Of a stretch of DNA of 42,138 nt, positions 15,009 through 23,836 are shown one piece after another; the first letter of the stretch is position 1; each line of letters begins with the position of its first letter. A program made the position numbers and the translations under genes. The stretch spans positions 1-42,138 of the forward strand of contig CADBEN010000019.1 of assembly GCA_902793685.1 (NCBI GenBank). Direction: 5' to 3'. The stretch is from an uncultured Lachnospiraceae bacterium. GTDB lineage: Bacteria; Bacillota; Clostridia; Lachnospirales; Lachnospiraceae. The notes under the pieces were generated by a model that did not search any database, was not told where the DNA came from, and saw only the letters and a list, made by a program, of their open reading frames with translations.

Positions 15009-16277
15009 TTAATATTCCGCCGCCGCGAGAAGCAGGAGGCAGTTTTTCTGCACGCCGAGATAAGCGTCTGCGGGGTCAAAGTGTTCATTCACGGAGTGAG
15101 TGCCGTAGCAGCGGCCGCCGCGGCCCAGGGTGACAGCAGGGATCCCGAGACTGATGGGGATGTTTGAATCGGTGCTGGCGGCTTTGGAGATCTGCGGTTC
15201 CATGCCGCAGGCGCGGTATGCGGCAACGGCGGTCCGCACCAGAGGCAGGTCCGGAGACTGGATTCCGCCGGGACGGCGGGTCAGGATCGTTTTTTCCACG
15301 GTGACCTTCCCGTCCGGATAAGCCCAGTGGGCATTCTCGGCATCGACCGCGTCCCGGACCGAGGTTTCCGTGTACGCGCAGATACGGTCCAGTTCTCCGC
15401 TGTCCACTGAGCGGAGATTCACGTCCATGTACGCTTCGGAGGGGATGGCATTCGGGGAGACGCCGCCCCGCATCACGCCGATGTTGAAGACGGTGCGCGG
15501 ATCTTCCGGAACTTCCATGTCAGCGATGCGGGCCGCTGCCCGGGCCATGGCATTGTTCACGTTCGGAACGCCGAAATCGCTCAGGGCGTGGCCGCCGCGG
15601 CCGGAGAAGGTAAAGCGGTACGTACAGCTGGCGATCGCGTTGGTGACCAGAGATTCGGGCTTTCCGCCGTCGATGGAGAGGAAGGCGCCGATATTCAGGC
15701 CGGAGGTGAACAGATGGCGGGTGCCTCGGAGATCGCCCACACTCTCCTCACCCACATCGCCCACGAAAAGGATATCCCGGGAGGCACGGATCCCCAGGGC
15801 GCAGAGAGCTTTCGCGATCATGTAGACCTCCGCCATGCCGCGGGTGTCGTCGCCGATGCCCGGCGCCCAGACCATGCCGTCCTCCTTCGTCACCGGCGTG
15901 CAGTCGGTGTCGGCGGAGAAGACGGTGTCCATGTGGGCGGCCAGGACCACGGCCGGGAGAGTTTTCCGGGCGGCGGTCCTGTTTTTCGTGTCTGCGCCGC
16001 GGAGCAGGCCGATCACGTTGCCGGCTTCGTCTATCCGGACTTCATCGAGGCCGATGCCGGAAAGCAGTGAATAATAGCGCGCTGCACGGGCTTCCTCGTG
16101 GTTCGAGGGGGAGGGGATGGAGCAGAGTTCCTTCTGGACGGCGAGAGTCTCCGCGTCCTTTTCTTTCAGGTATTCCATGACGGCGCGGACCGGCGCACAG
16201 GAAAGCAGCGACTGAATATAGTCTTCCGGACTGTTATGTCCGCCGGGGGCAAGGCTTAAGCGGTTCTGTTCTGGCAT
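15009..16277 (-). CDS. M20-family metallopeptidase
   Basis: A 422-residue zinc peptidase of the M20/M25/M40 clan. AAHMDTVFS near residue 100 supplies the His and Asp. APGIGDDTRG supplies the bridging Asp, GDVGEES the catalytic Glu and second zinc Glu, and GTHSVNEHF near the end the last His. The lid domain with GGVSPNAIPSEAYMDVNLRS lies between. It has no signal peptide and is probably an aminotripeptidase- or dipeptidase-like cytoplasmic enzyme; exact substrate is not evident. The start at 16277 follows AAAGGAA; the frame extends to 16328 without a good site. It appears monocistronic. Confidence 0.9.
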   Translation of the reverse strand: MPEQNRLSLAPGGHNSPEDYIQSLLSCAPVRAVMEYLKEKDAETLAVQKELCSIPSPSNHEEARAARYYSLLSGIGLDEVRIDEAGNVIGLLRGADTKNRTAARKTLPAVVLAAHMDTVFSADTDCTPVTKEDGMVWAPGIGDDTRGMAEVYMIAKALCALGIRASRDILFVGDVGEESVGDLRGTRHLFTSGLNIGAFLSIDGGKPESLVTNAIASCTYRFTFSGRGGHALSDFGVPNVNNAMARAAARIADMEVPEDPRTVFNIGVMRGGVSPNAIPSEAYMDVNLRSVDSGELDRICAYTETSVRDAVDAENAHWAYPDGKVTVEKTILTRRPGGIQSPDLPLVRTAVAAYRACGMEPQISKAASTDSNIPISLGIPAVTLGRGGRCYGTHSVNEHFDPADAYLGVQKNCLLLLAAAEY

Positions 16278-16488
16278 TCTGATTCCTTTCTGAGCAGTGA
16301 CAGGTGTACAGATGCAAGTATATAACAAATCCGTCCCGGCGGGACAGCGATTACAGATCTGCGGCTGTCCGGGGGTTCACGAAATTGTAATGCTTCCGGA
16401 GATGAAAGGGGAGGAAAAGTATTGTAAAATAGTCTTGCAAGGAGTTTTCAGCTGCAGTGACAAGATATGAACCGCAAGGAGGAGAACC

Positions 16489-17076
16489 ATGAAAAAGCAG
16501 AGGAAGATGTTTCTGACCGCGCTTGTTTCCGCAGCGGTCCTTTCCGTGACTGTCCTCGCCGGGGCGCTGACTGCCTGGGCGGGAGAGTGGACCCATACGT
16601 CTCCGCCGTCGGAGTTCTTCGGATCCAGCTATGACGAATCGCTCTGGTACTACATCAAGGATGACGGGACCTACGCGATCAGCCAGTGGGTCTATGACGA
16701 GGATGACAAAGAGTGGTACTGGCTGGATGAGACCGGATCGATTCCGCTGGTTGCCGGAGTCGCGGACGACGGCGATACCTACAATGCGTTCGGACAGTGG
16801 ATCGACGTGACCACGGAAGGGACGCCCTACAAGTTCATCACGAAGGAAGATTTCGAAAAGATCAAGGAAGGCATGACCTACGAAGAGGTCGTCGGTATTC
16901 TGGGCGCCTACCATGAATACAGCTCCAGTGAGGAGACCATGATCGGAAACGAGAAGGTGCTTGTCGAATCGCTGACCTGGTACACTGAAAAGGCGAAGGG
17001 TTACGGCATCGTCACCTTTAAGAACGACATCGTTGCGCTGGCGCTTCCCATGTTTGACATGAACTGGGATTTTTGA
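16489..17076 (+). CDS. secreted protein with cell-wall-binding-like repeat and SmpA/DUF3862-like domain
   Basis: A 195-residue exported protein. A signal peptide (MFLTALVSAAVLSVTVLAG) ends near AWA-G at residue 31. Residues 50-85 are Trp/Tyr-rich (LWYYIKDDGTYAISQW, then WYWLDETGSIP), resembling choline- or glucan-binding repeats. Residues 115-195 (KEDFEKIKEGMTYEEVVGIL) match the small SmpA/OmlA-like fold seen in DUF3862 lipoproteins. It probably sits on the wall; function is unknown. AAGGAGGAG precedes the ATG, and a good terminator follows. Confidence 0.82.
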   Translation: MKKQRKMFLTALVSAAVLSVTVLAGALTAWAGEWTHTSPPSEFFGSSYDESLWYYIKDDGTYAISQWVYDEDDKEWYWLDETGSIPLVAGVADDGDTYNAFGQWIDVTTEGTPYKFITKEDFEKIKEGMTYEEVVGILGAYHEYSSSEETMIGNEKVLVESLTWYTEKAKGYGIVTFKNDIVALALPMFDMNWDF

Positions 17077-17146
17077 TTTCTGACGGCGGCCGGTGCACAG
17101 ACACAGTCACAGAAAGAACGGCCGGTATCTGAAAAACGGTGTAAGC

Positions 17147-17187
17147 AAAAGACCTGCGGGATCATTTTGATCCGGCAGGTCTTTTTT
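17147..17187. terminator. bidirectional intrinsic terminator
   Basis: AAAAGACCTGCGGGATCA pairs with TGATCCGGCAGGTCTTTT with one internal mismatch, with T runs on both strands. It serves the wall protein gene and the convergent YdcF-like gene. Confidence 0.85.
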
Positions 17188-17225
17188 CGGGGCTGTACTA
17201 TTCGGTTTTGAGAAATACAGGTTCC

Positions 17226-18596
17226 TCAGAGATACACCACCAGGGTCATGCCGGCGTAGATGAGGACGATGCCGGTCAGGATCAGGGCCTGTTTCAGGCG
17301 GTGGGCGGTCAGGAGTCCCACAAACTCCCGGACCGCGGCGTTGGGCCAGAAGTACCAGCGGGTCGGAGCTCCCATGCCGAGGGCGCGCATTTTCACGCGC
17401 CGCGCGTGAAGACCGCTGCGGAAGACATGATAGTTGGTGGTGGAGAAGGCGATCCGGTTGATTGTCGGGAGCTTGCCGGGCCGGGAAGGCTCGACCGCGG
17501 GGCGAAGATCTGCGGGGCTGCCGGCATCGTCCGCAGGAGGAAGACCTTCCGGTCTGCCGGCATCGGCCGCGTCCGGATTCACTTTATTTTTGGCGGCAAG
17601 ATCTTTGAGGATGACCTCCCGCGAGAAGCGCATGTTCTCAGCGGTGTCGGTGGAACGGTCTTCTGTCAGGATCTGTCCGGGACGGATTCCGTGCTCCAGC
17701 AGGTAGTTCCGCATACACTCGCTTTCCGGGATGGATTCGTCAGGGCCCTTGCCGCCGGCGACGACAAAGATGAGTTCCCTCCCGGTCTCGTTGAGCTGGC
17801 GGTAATAGAACTCGATGGCCCGGTTCAGACGGCCCCGGAGAAGAGGTGTCGGAGTTCCGTCGGCCCGGATACCGCAGCCCAGGACGATCAGGTAGTCCCG
17901 GTCAAAGGGCGGCTCGATCAAAGCGGCGATCCCGTCGGCCACGATGGTGCCCATCAGCATGCATTCGAAATAGAGGAAGATAGCCGCAAAGAGGTTGATG
18001 CCGAGGTCGTGAAGCATGTGGCTGCGCGGCGGCCCGAAGACGCCGGTCTCGCAGAGGATCAGGAAGACTTCGCCCAGGAAGATCATGACGGACAGGATCA
18101 TCCCGAGAATGTTCGAAAAGCTTTTCCGCTCGCGCCGGATGAGGCCGATGTTGGAGATAAACAGTCCGGCGCAGAAGGTCATGAGGATCGGCAGGGACAG
18201 GATCACAAAGGTCCGGGCGGAGTAAAGCAGGGTCGTCATCAGCGCGTCCCAGGTGCCCAGCCGGTCTGCTTCCGTAAAGCTGCCCAGCATCAGGAACAGC
18301 AGGATCTCGAGAATGAAGAATGTGAAAAAGAAAAAGCCGGAGTAGTAAATTACGTTGTAGGAGTAGGGATTGTATTCCAGCTGCTTCCGGAAGGCGTTCC
18401 CGAGGAGAAACAGCGCAGCCATGTAATAGAGACAGAGAAGAACGGACGCGGAGCGGACCGTGCAGAGCTGGATTTCCTGAGTTCCGCCGGCAGTGCCGGT
18501 GCGGTAGAGGATGAGAAGGACGGGGATCATGGCCAGGGAGAGGACCAGAAGGCTCCAGAGCTTTGGTTTTTTTGTCCGGGAATCAAGGGAAATCAT
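17226..18596 (-). CDS. membrane protein with YdcF/ElyC/SanA-type (DUF218) domain
   Basis: A 456-residue protein. The first 230 residues hold six or so membrane segments. The DUF218 domain starts at DYLIVLGCGIRADGTPTPLL and includes VVAGGKGPDESIPES, EDRSTDTAENMRFSR and FSTTNYHVFRSGLHAR, the usual conserved core. A final membrane segment (LILTGIVLIYAGMTLVVYL) closes the protein. In E. coli relatives act in envelope integrity and undecaprenyl-phosphate metabolism; the role here is inferred from that. An Ala/Pro/Asp-rich insert of about 40 residues breaks the domain before the conserved INRIAFSTTNYH strand. The ATG at 18596 has only a weak ribosome site. Confidence 0.87.
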   Translation of the reverse strand: MISLDSRTKKPKLWSLLVLSLAMIPVLLILYRTGTAGGTQEIQLCTVRSASVLLCLYYMAALFLLGNAFRKQLEYNPYSYNVIYYSGFFFFTFFILEILLFLMLGSFTEADRLGTWDALMTTLLYSARTFVILSLPILMTFCAGLFISNIGLIRRERKSFSNILGMILSVMIFLGEVFLILCETGVFGPPRSHMLHDLGINLFAAIFLYFECMLMGTIVADGIAALIEPPFDRDYLIVLGCGIRADGTPTPLLRGRLNRAIEFYYRQLNETGRELIFVVAGGKGPDESIPESECMRNYLLEHGIRPGQILTEDRSTDTAENMRFSREVILKDLAAKNKVNPDAADAGRPEGLPPADDAGSPADLRPAVEPSRPGKLPTINRIAFSTTNYHVFRSGLHARRVKMRALGMGAPTRWYFWPNAAVREFVGLLTAHRLKQALILTGIVLIYAGMTLVVYL

Positions 18597-18695
18597 AATA
18601 TTGTAATCCGTCCTTCACATATTTTTCACGCATTCAGTATATTATAATCGACGACAGGAATCTATTATTTTGTTTTTTGAACGGGGGATCGTTAA

Positions 18696-18920
18696 ATGGC
18701 ATATATCATCTTTCTGCTGCTTGTGTTTTTCCTTCTGGGAATCACGGCAAAAGTCTTCTTTTTCTTCCTCGGGATCTTCGGGAAGGTGCTGGGCTTTATC
18801 TTTACCCTGGCAGGATACCTTTTTGTCGGCATTCTCGGCGTCGTCGGACTGGGCCTCGCGGTATTTGTGATCCCGGTCCTTCTGGTGGTCGGGGTCATCT
18901 CCCTCCTGAAACTGATCTGA
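18696..18920 (+). CDS. small hydrophobic membrane protein
   Basis: A 74-residue protein made almost entirely of two to three membrane helices (IIFLLLVFFLLGITAKVFFFF, then GYLFVGILGVVGLGLAVFVI), with Phe-rich and Gly-rich faces and a single Lys after the first helix. GGGGG lies 8 nt before the ATG, and an intrinsic terminator follows. It is divergent from the YdcF-like gene. I recognise no family; similar small proteins of unknown function are common in Clostridia. Confidence 0.75.
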   Translation: MAYIIFLLLVFFLLGITAKVFFFFLGIFGKVLGFIFTLAGYLFVGILGVVGLGLAVFVIPVLLVVGVISLLKLI

Positions 18921-18941
18921 AGCGGACAGAAAAAACTTAGG

Positions 18942-18976
18942 AAGCCTTACGGTGCGGAACCGTAGGGCTTTTTCTT
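18942..18976 (+). terminator. intrinsic terminator
   Basis: AAGCCTTACGGTT-like stem (AAGCCTTACGGT / AACCGTAGGGCTT) followed by five T, about 20 nt after the small membrane protein stop. Confidence 0.85.
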
Positions 18977-19136
18977 TGCGCCAGTGGCCCTGCAGGCATC
19001 TGCCTGCCTGTTTTGGAAAATAAAGGTATCCAATAATCCGCGCAGGGTATAGAATTCTTTTTAAAAGATGCCGGAAGACCGGCAGGAACAGAAAATATCA
19101 CGCCGGTGCGCCGGCAGAGAAGAACAGGACAGAAAA

Positions 19137-20441
19137 ATGGACAGAAAAGAAACAACGACAGCATCGTCCCCGTACCGGAAGGTGATCTGCATCTGCGGAC
19201 TGCTGATGGTCTTTATCAACATGGGTATGCTGAGCACGGCCTTCTCCGTTTATTTCCCGTATCTCAGGGAAATGCGGGGATTCTCGAACACCCAGGTCTC
19301 TCTGCTCACGACGATCCGGTACGTCTCGTCCCTTTTTGTGATGGCGGTCTCGGACCGCTATTACCGGGCGATGGGGATCAAAAAGGGCGTCGCCGTCACC
19401 TTCCTGAATTCCTTCTGCGCGTATCTGATGTACGCCTTTGCGTCGGCGCACTTCATGTACCATATCGCGAGTCTGATGTTCGGCATTTCCTATGGTCTGG
19501 GGGCGATGATCCCGGCCTCGCTGCTGATCCGCCGCTGGTACCCGAAGGACAGCGGCTTCCCCATGGGAATCGCGGCCACGGGAAGCGGGTTTGCCATCAT
19601 GCTTCTGCCGCAGATCGTGAGGCGGACGGTGGAAGCTTACGGACTGACGGTTTCCTTCCTGACGGTTGCGGCGCTGATCGCCGTGATCTCCATCCCGACG
19701 GTGCTGCTGATTCGGAATGATCCCCCGGGACAGGAAAATGCAGGAGCTGCGGCGGAAAAACGCGGGGAAGGAAAGACGGAAGAAGAGAAGCGTAAAACTG
19801 AGACGGACGCGGCGGAAAGCCGGGCGGATCATGCAGCCGTCCGGACCGCAGCCGCCTTCCAGACCGGGATGCTGATCCTGGCTATGCTGATGAACGGCGT
19901 CGTGGGACTCACGGCATCCCAGGCAAAAAGCATGCTTTACCGCACCACGAATCATGAGATGGCAGTGATCTCCATTGTGTTCTCCCTCGGCGGAGGGATC
20001 CTGATCCTTTCCAAGATCCTGTTCGGAAAGATGACAGATATCCTCGGCGCGAAGACTACGACGGTCCTGTTCCTTGCGGTCCTGACGTTCTCGTTTTTCC
20101 TGATGACGCTCACTCAGGACGCACCGGACGCCTTCCTCTATGTGACGGAGACGCTCTACAACATCGGTGCGCCGGTGTGCACTGTGGGAATCTCGATCCT
20201 GGCGGCAGATTTCAGCACGCAGGCAACCTTCCCGCGGGTCCTGAAAAACTGTCAGGTCAGCTACACCTTCGGAGGACTGATGTCCAGCATCATGCCGGGC
20301 GCCATCGCGGATCTGACGGGAAGCTACATCCCGGCGTTCCGCCTGATCGTGGGCTGCGGACTGGTGTTTATTGCATCGGTTCTTCTTCTGTACCGGTCCA
20401 AGGACGCGGAAGGATCCGCCGGGGCTGCGAAAAAGGCATAA
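19137..20441 (+). CDS. MFS transporter, monocarboxylate/oxalate-formate-like
   Basis: A 434-residue major facilitator with twelve predicted membrane segments in two halves. Motifs include the loop SDRYYRAMGIKKG between segments 2 and 3 and SLMFGISYGLGAMIPASLLI in segment 4. Helix patterns and length resemble the oxalate/formate or monocarboxylate group; the substrate is not evident. The central cytoplasmic loop is long and charged, from about residue 200 to 240 (EKRGEGKTEEEKRKTETD). The start at 19137 follows AGGACAGAAAA; an in-frame ATG at 19068 lacks a ribosome site. A GC-rich terminator follows. Confidence 0.85.
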   Translation: MDRKETTTASSPYRKVICICGLLMVFINMGMLSTAFSVYFPYLREMRGFSNTQVSLLTTIRYVSSLFVMAVSDRYYRAMGIKKGVAVTFLNSFCAYLMYAFASAHFMYHIASLMFGISYGLGAMIPASLLIRRWYPKDSGFPMGIAATGSGFAIMLLPQIVRRTVEAYGLTVSFLTVAALIAVISIPTVLLIRNDPPGQENAGAAAEKRGEGKTEEEKRKTETDAAESRADHAAVRTAAAFQTGMLILAMLMNGVVGLTASQAKSMLYRTTNHEMAVISIVFSLGGGILILSKILFGKMTDILGAKTTTVLFLAVLTFSFFLMTLTQDAPDAFLYVTETLYNIGAPVCTVGISILAADFSTQATFPRVLKNCQVSYTFGGLMSSIMPGAIADLTGSYIPAFRLIVGCGLVFIASVLLLYRSKDAEGSAGAAKKA

Positions 20442-20474
20442 AAAAACCGGGAAAAAGTCCCGTAAAAAGGAGAG

Positions 20475-20508
20475 TGGCCGGCGCTGAGAATACGCCGGCC
20501 ATTTATTT
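20475..20508 (+). terminator. probable terminator of the MFS gene
   Basis: GGCCGGCG and CGCCGGCC form a perfect 8-bp stem, followed by the T-rich ATTTATTTAT. Confidence 0.65.
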
Positions 20509-20713
20509 ATGAGATTTTTCGGTGAGGTGGGTCTCACCTGAGATGTTTATATCATACCGGAAGATTATGACCGGATTATGGACCGATTCTTGTGAAATTC
20601 TTAAGAGGATTGTAGGAAAGATTGAAGTTCCGTTTCCTGCGCCGTGTTATGATGAAAGAAATATTGTCAGGAGCGGGGGCTTCTCCCGCTGAGATATCAA
20701 GAGGCATATACGA

Positions 20714-21709
20714 ATGAAAAAGAATGGAATAAAATTCTCTCTCCGGAGGCTGGGGATGACCCTCTGCGGCCTCGCGGGGGCAGTGGCGCTTCTGGGCGGC
20801 GTCGCTCTTTCCGGGGCAGGACTGGTCCGGGCGCAGCGGGCTGCCCATACGGCGGAGCTTCTGGAAGCGCGATACGGGGAGCCCTTCACCGTGGAGCGGG
20901 TCTACGGGCGCTCAAATATCGTGGGTTATGAGCTCTGGCCCTTCATTCTTCTGGAGGATTATTATACGGCGGCGGCTCACAGCAACGCATACCCGGAGAT
21001 GCTGGTCCGCGTGGACGTGAACGTCAGGGATGACAAATTCTGGGACAATTACGCGGCCCAGCGCATCAGCCGCAACACCGAGGCATATCTCACGAAGGAA
21101 TGTCTGGAGGGGATGCCGGACGGGAAATGGTATTTCACGGTGGGACTCGCGGACACCGTGGGCTGGGGCCGGCCGTTGGAGGCGGAAAAAATCTCGGCGG
21201 ACCATGCCGGGGCATCCGGGGATGCCGGGGCATCCGGGGATGCCGGAGCATCCGGGGATGCCGGGAGTGCCGGTGTGGAAAAAGATCCCTCGGACGGGGG
21301 ACGGTTCGCCGCGCTGACCCATCTCGCGCTGCATGAACTGGAGGCGGAGGCTGTACGTCCTTCTGCGGTGATCTATGTTTCCCCGGCATCGGGGACTGCG
21401 GACGCGGATGCCCTTTATGAAGCTTCTGACCGGATCCTGGACTACTTTGTCTCCTGCGCGCCGGAGGACCCTGCATCGGTCACGCTCTATCTGATCACAA
21501 AACCCTCCGGAGTGGAGCAGGTACGGGCGTATCTCACGGGAAACCGGATCGGAAATTACAGTACGCTGGAGTATTTCGCCGCCATGGAGCCGGCGGTCTG
21601 TGCAACGCTGGAGTATTCACCCAAAGAAAAAACACGAACTCCCCGGGAGGAGTTCGTGTTTGAACCGCTGTACCCCGGAATGCGCGGGGACACGGTGAAG
21701 ATCAATTAA
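20714..21709 (+). CDS. membrane-anchored protein of unknown function with GASGDA repeats
   Basis: A 331-residue protein with a signal anchor at about residues 15-38 (LCGLAGAVALLGGVALSGAG) and an extracellular remainder. No family is recognised. Residues 164-185 contain three or four GASGDA units from an 18-nt repeat near 21207-21265, dividing two folded-looking parts. The first part has Tyr/Trp-rich segments (YELWPFILLEDYYTAAAHS) and the second has VTLYLITKPSGVEQV. Its last 30 codons contain the stem of a terminator that works for the facing gene on the minus strand. Confidence 0.75.
   Translation: MKKNGIKFSLRRLGMTLCGLAGAVALLGGVALSGAGLVRAQRAAHTAELLEARYGEPFTVERVYGRSNIVGYELWPFILLEDYYTAAAHSNAYPEMLVRVDVNVRDDKFWDNYAAQRISRNTEAYLTKECLEGMPDGKWYFTVGLADTVGWGRPLEAEKISADHAGASGDAGASGDAGASGDAGSAGVEKDPSDGGRFAALTHLALHELEAEAVRPSAVIYVSPASGTADADALYEASDRILDYFVSCAPEDPASVTLYLITKPSGVEQVRAYLTGNRIGNYSTLEYFAAMEPAVCATLEYSPKEKTRTPREEFVFEPLYPGMRGDTVKIN
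21626..21660 (-). terminator. minus-strand terminator inside the facing gene
   Basis: On the minus strand AACACGAACTCC pairs with GGAGTTCGTGTT (12 bp) and is followed by TTTTTTCTTT. It lies about 100 nt past the stop of the chagasin-like lipoprotein gene and within the last 30 codons of the convergent plus-strand gene. Confidence 0.85.
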
Positions 21710-21761
21710 ACCGGCCACAAACCGGCGTCTTCCGGAATCGTCCGGCAGGCGGTCCTGTGCT

Positions 21762-22787
21762 TTACTTCAGCGGCTGCGGGCCGTTGCCGAAATCAACGTT
21801 CTCGATGGTGATGCCGGCTGCGGAGCAGGCCTCCGCATAAGTTCCGAAGAAGGTATCTCTCACGGAGACTGCCTTCTCGCTCTCGATGTCAAATGCCTCG
21901 ACGATATCGGCCATGATCTCCGGGTCGTGGAAACGCTTCAGCGTCATGCTTCCGATGCTTCTCGGATCCAGGGGTTCGATGGAAAAAACGTCGTACTTCC
22001 CGTCCTGCTTCGCAAGGTGCAGGATGCCGCTCAGATTGGTGACCTTGTCCACCACCAGCGTCGTGCCGTCCAGTCTGCAGTTGTAGACCCAGTAGCCGCC
22101 GTAGGCCTGGACGTCGGAGCTGCTGCTGTCATCGGTATAGCCGACGACTGCGACCGGGACCGCAGTTTCGCCGGGCTTTCCGGTGCGGAAGTTCCCGCCC
22201 ATGTAGTCAGCGATGGCGCGGGTGATCACGCCGTTGCCTTCATAGGCGAAGACCGGAAGCTCCGGCAGTTCCTGAACGGAACCCATCTCGATGGTCTCCT
22301 TTGTCTCGAAGGAGATCTTCTTATCGCTGTCGACCTTGACGTCCGCCTTGATCTCAGCCAGTCTCTGACTCTCCCAGCTTCTCGCATAGGCGAAGGTGAC
22401 TTCGGAGCTGCCTTCCCCGGCGGCTTTGAGGACGATAGTCTGGATGCCGCCGACACCGGTCATGCCTTCCGCATGCTTTGCTTCTTCAAAGTCGTCGGAG
22501 GTGACGGCGATCACTTTCTCGTCAGAGGATTCCGCAGCCCAGGTGTATCCGGTGGTCGGATTTGAGTAAGCGCGGAAGGTAAGGGTGTCTCCGTCAGAGG
22601 TGACCTCGTAGTCGCCGAGCTCCTTCAGCTCCTTCGGCGCCGCGGTGGTCTCAGGAGCCGCGGTGGTCTCAGGCGCCGCAGTGGTTTCCGGAGCTGCAGT
22701 GGTTGCGGGAGTCCCGCCGTTGTTTCCGCAGGCGCAGAACAGTGCGACAGCACTGACTGCCGCTGCAAGCAGTACTTTCTTTCTCAT
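21762..22787 (-). CDS. lipoprotein with chagasin-like (I42) protease inhibitor domain
   Basis: A 341-residue lipoprotein. A signal peptide leads to lipobox ALFCACG (Cys about 20), then four TTAAPE-type units form a linker. Residues 60-155 resemble the chagasin/ICP family of cysteine peptidase inhibitors. NPTTGYTW is the first inhibitory loop, GMTGVGGIQ a GxGG-like second loop and YARSWE the third. The C-terminal 170 residues are a separate domain (EGNGVITRAIADYMG ... FGTYAEACSAAG) I do not recognise. It may protect the cell surface from thiol proteases of neighbours or host; that is inference. It is divergently spaced from Nudix and ends at a terminator in the facing gene. Confidence 0.82.
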   Translation of the reverse strand: MRKKVLLAAAVSAVALFCACGNNGGTPATTAAPETTAAPETTAAPETTAAPKELKELGDYEVTSDGDTLTFRAYSNPTTGYTWAAESSDEKVIAVTSDDFEEAKHAEGMTGVGGIQTIVLKAAGEGSSEVTFAYARSWESQRLAEIKADVKVDSDKKISFETKETIEMGSVQELPELPVFAYEGNGVITRAIADYMGGNFRTGKPGETAVPVAVVGYTDDSSSSDVQAYGGYWVYNCRLDGTTLVVDKVTNLSGILHLAKQDGKYDVFSIEPLDPRSIGSMTLKRFHDPEIMADIVEAFDIESEKAVSVRDTFFGTYAEACSAAGITIENVDFGNGPQPLK

Positions 22788-22987
22788 AGATCATATCTCC
22801 ATTCTGCCGCCGTTCCGGGCGGCTTTTGTTTTGCAGAAACTGATAAATCGGTTTTGTTTCTGCATTATACCGTATTTTACACATTCGGGAAGTGCCGCGG
22901 CCAAAACTTAAACCATTATTAAATCTTCTTTCACGGCGTTTTCATCCTTTTTCGGAAAATCCCGCGGATACTGTAGTTGTTCTGCTT

Positions 22988-23692
22988 TTACTCCTTCCAC
23001 AGCCCTGCGGTGAAGGAGGCAAGGCCGATCCAGGTGTACACAGAGTAGAAGTTGCCTGCTTCATCCCGGCCGGAGCGAAGGACCGCCCGGGCATCGTCCG
23101 CGGTCAGCAGATAACAGCCTTCAAACTGTTCGCTGCCGTTGGCGTCCTTGCCGGCGGAAAGCTCTTCCGCGATAGGATGGCGGACCACAGCGCAGACTAT
23201 GGCGTTGCTCTCGTCGGTCATGCCGGGAGAACTGAAAAGGCAGGGGTTCAGCACAAAAAGCCGGTCTTCCGGAGTGAGGACGATGCCGGTCTCCTCCTCC
23301 AGTTCCCGGGCAGCGGCACGGAGCAGGGGCGCATGGCCTTCCGGCGCGTCCTGGATCCCTGCGGGCAGCGGCTCTTCGGAGAAGGCGTCCTCCGGATCGA
23401 TGAGGCCTGCGGGGACGCTCAGCAGAAAGCGGCCGGTCGGGTAACGGTATTCCTGGGTGAGAAGGAGCCGCGGCTCCTCGTTTTCCGGGGCGATGACCAC
23501 GACCATGCTGACGGCGTCGGGGAGAAGCTTCCGGAACTCCTCATCTGTCTTTACGGCAACCAGGCGGTCCAGACCGCGGCGTGTGGCGTTGTAGTAGTGC
23601 TTTCCGGGGGCGTACTGAAGATCGTAGACCTTCAGAAACCTGGTTTCAAGCATGGCTTTTGCACAATCTTTGGTGATCACGGTTTTTTCCAT
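22988..23692 (-). CDS. Nudix hydrolase, ADP-ribose pyrophosphatase-like
   Basis: A 234-residue Nudix enzyme that probably hydrolyses ADP-ribose or other nucleoside diphosphate sugars. ARELEEETGI is the catalytic helix of the Nudix box, and VPAGLIDPED and LLTQEYRYPTGRF are typical of the ADP-ribose group. The box is stretched: a 20-residue insert separates AGLID from the helix, and the usual first Glu position reads Ala. SSPGMTDESNAIV follows as in the family. AGGAG is 9 nt before the ATG at 23692. The frame stays open upstream to 24553 across a facing gene, which I reject. Confidence 0.87.
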   Translation of the reverse strand: MEKTVITKDCAKAMLETRFLKVYDLQYAPGKHYYNATRRGLDRLVAVKTDEEFRKLLPDAVSMVVVIAPENEEPRLLLTQEYRYPTGRFLLSVPAGLIDPEDAFSEEPLPAGIQDAPEGHAPLLRAAARELEEETGIVLTPEDRLFVLNPCLFSSPGMTDESNAIVCAVVRHPIAEELSAGKDANGSEQFEGCYLLTADDARAVLRSGRDEAGNFYSVYTWIGLASFTAGLWKE

Positions 23693-23836
23693 GGGCTGCT
23701 GCTCCTTCTGTGATATGATGAATCCGGAGCGTTTCCGCTCCATTGTTTTGTAAGCTTTGATTTGCATTATAGCATACGGATCCGGAAGAGGATCAAAGAA
23801 GGGCTGTAAATGCGGGCTTTTGCATTTGGAGGAATT

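Noticed and set aside
17208-18647. 479-residue plus-strand open frame
   Set aside because: Antisense to the YdcF-like membrane protein, charged low-complexity composition, no family.
19098-20537. 479-residue minus-strand open frame
   Set aside because: Antisense to the MFS transporter, which has proper membrane segments.
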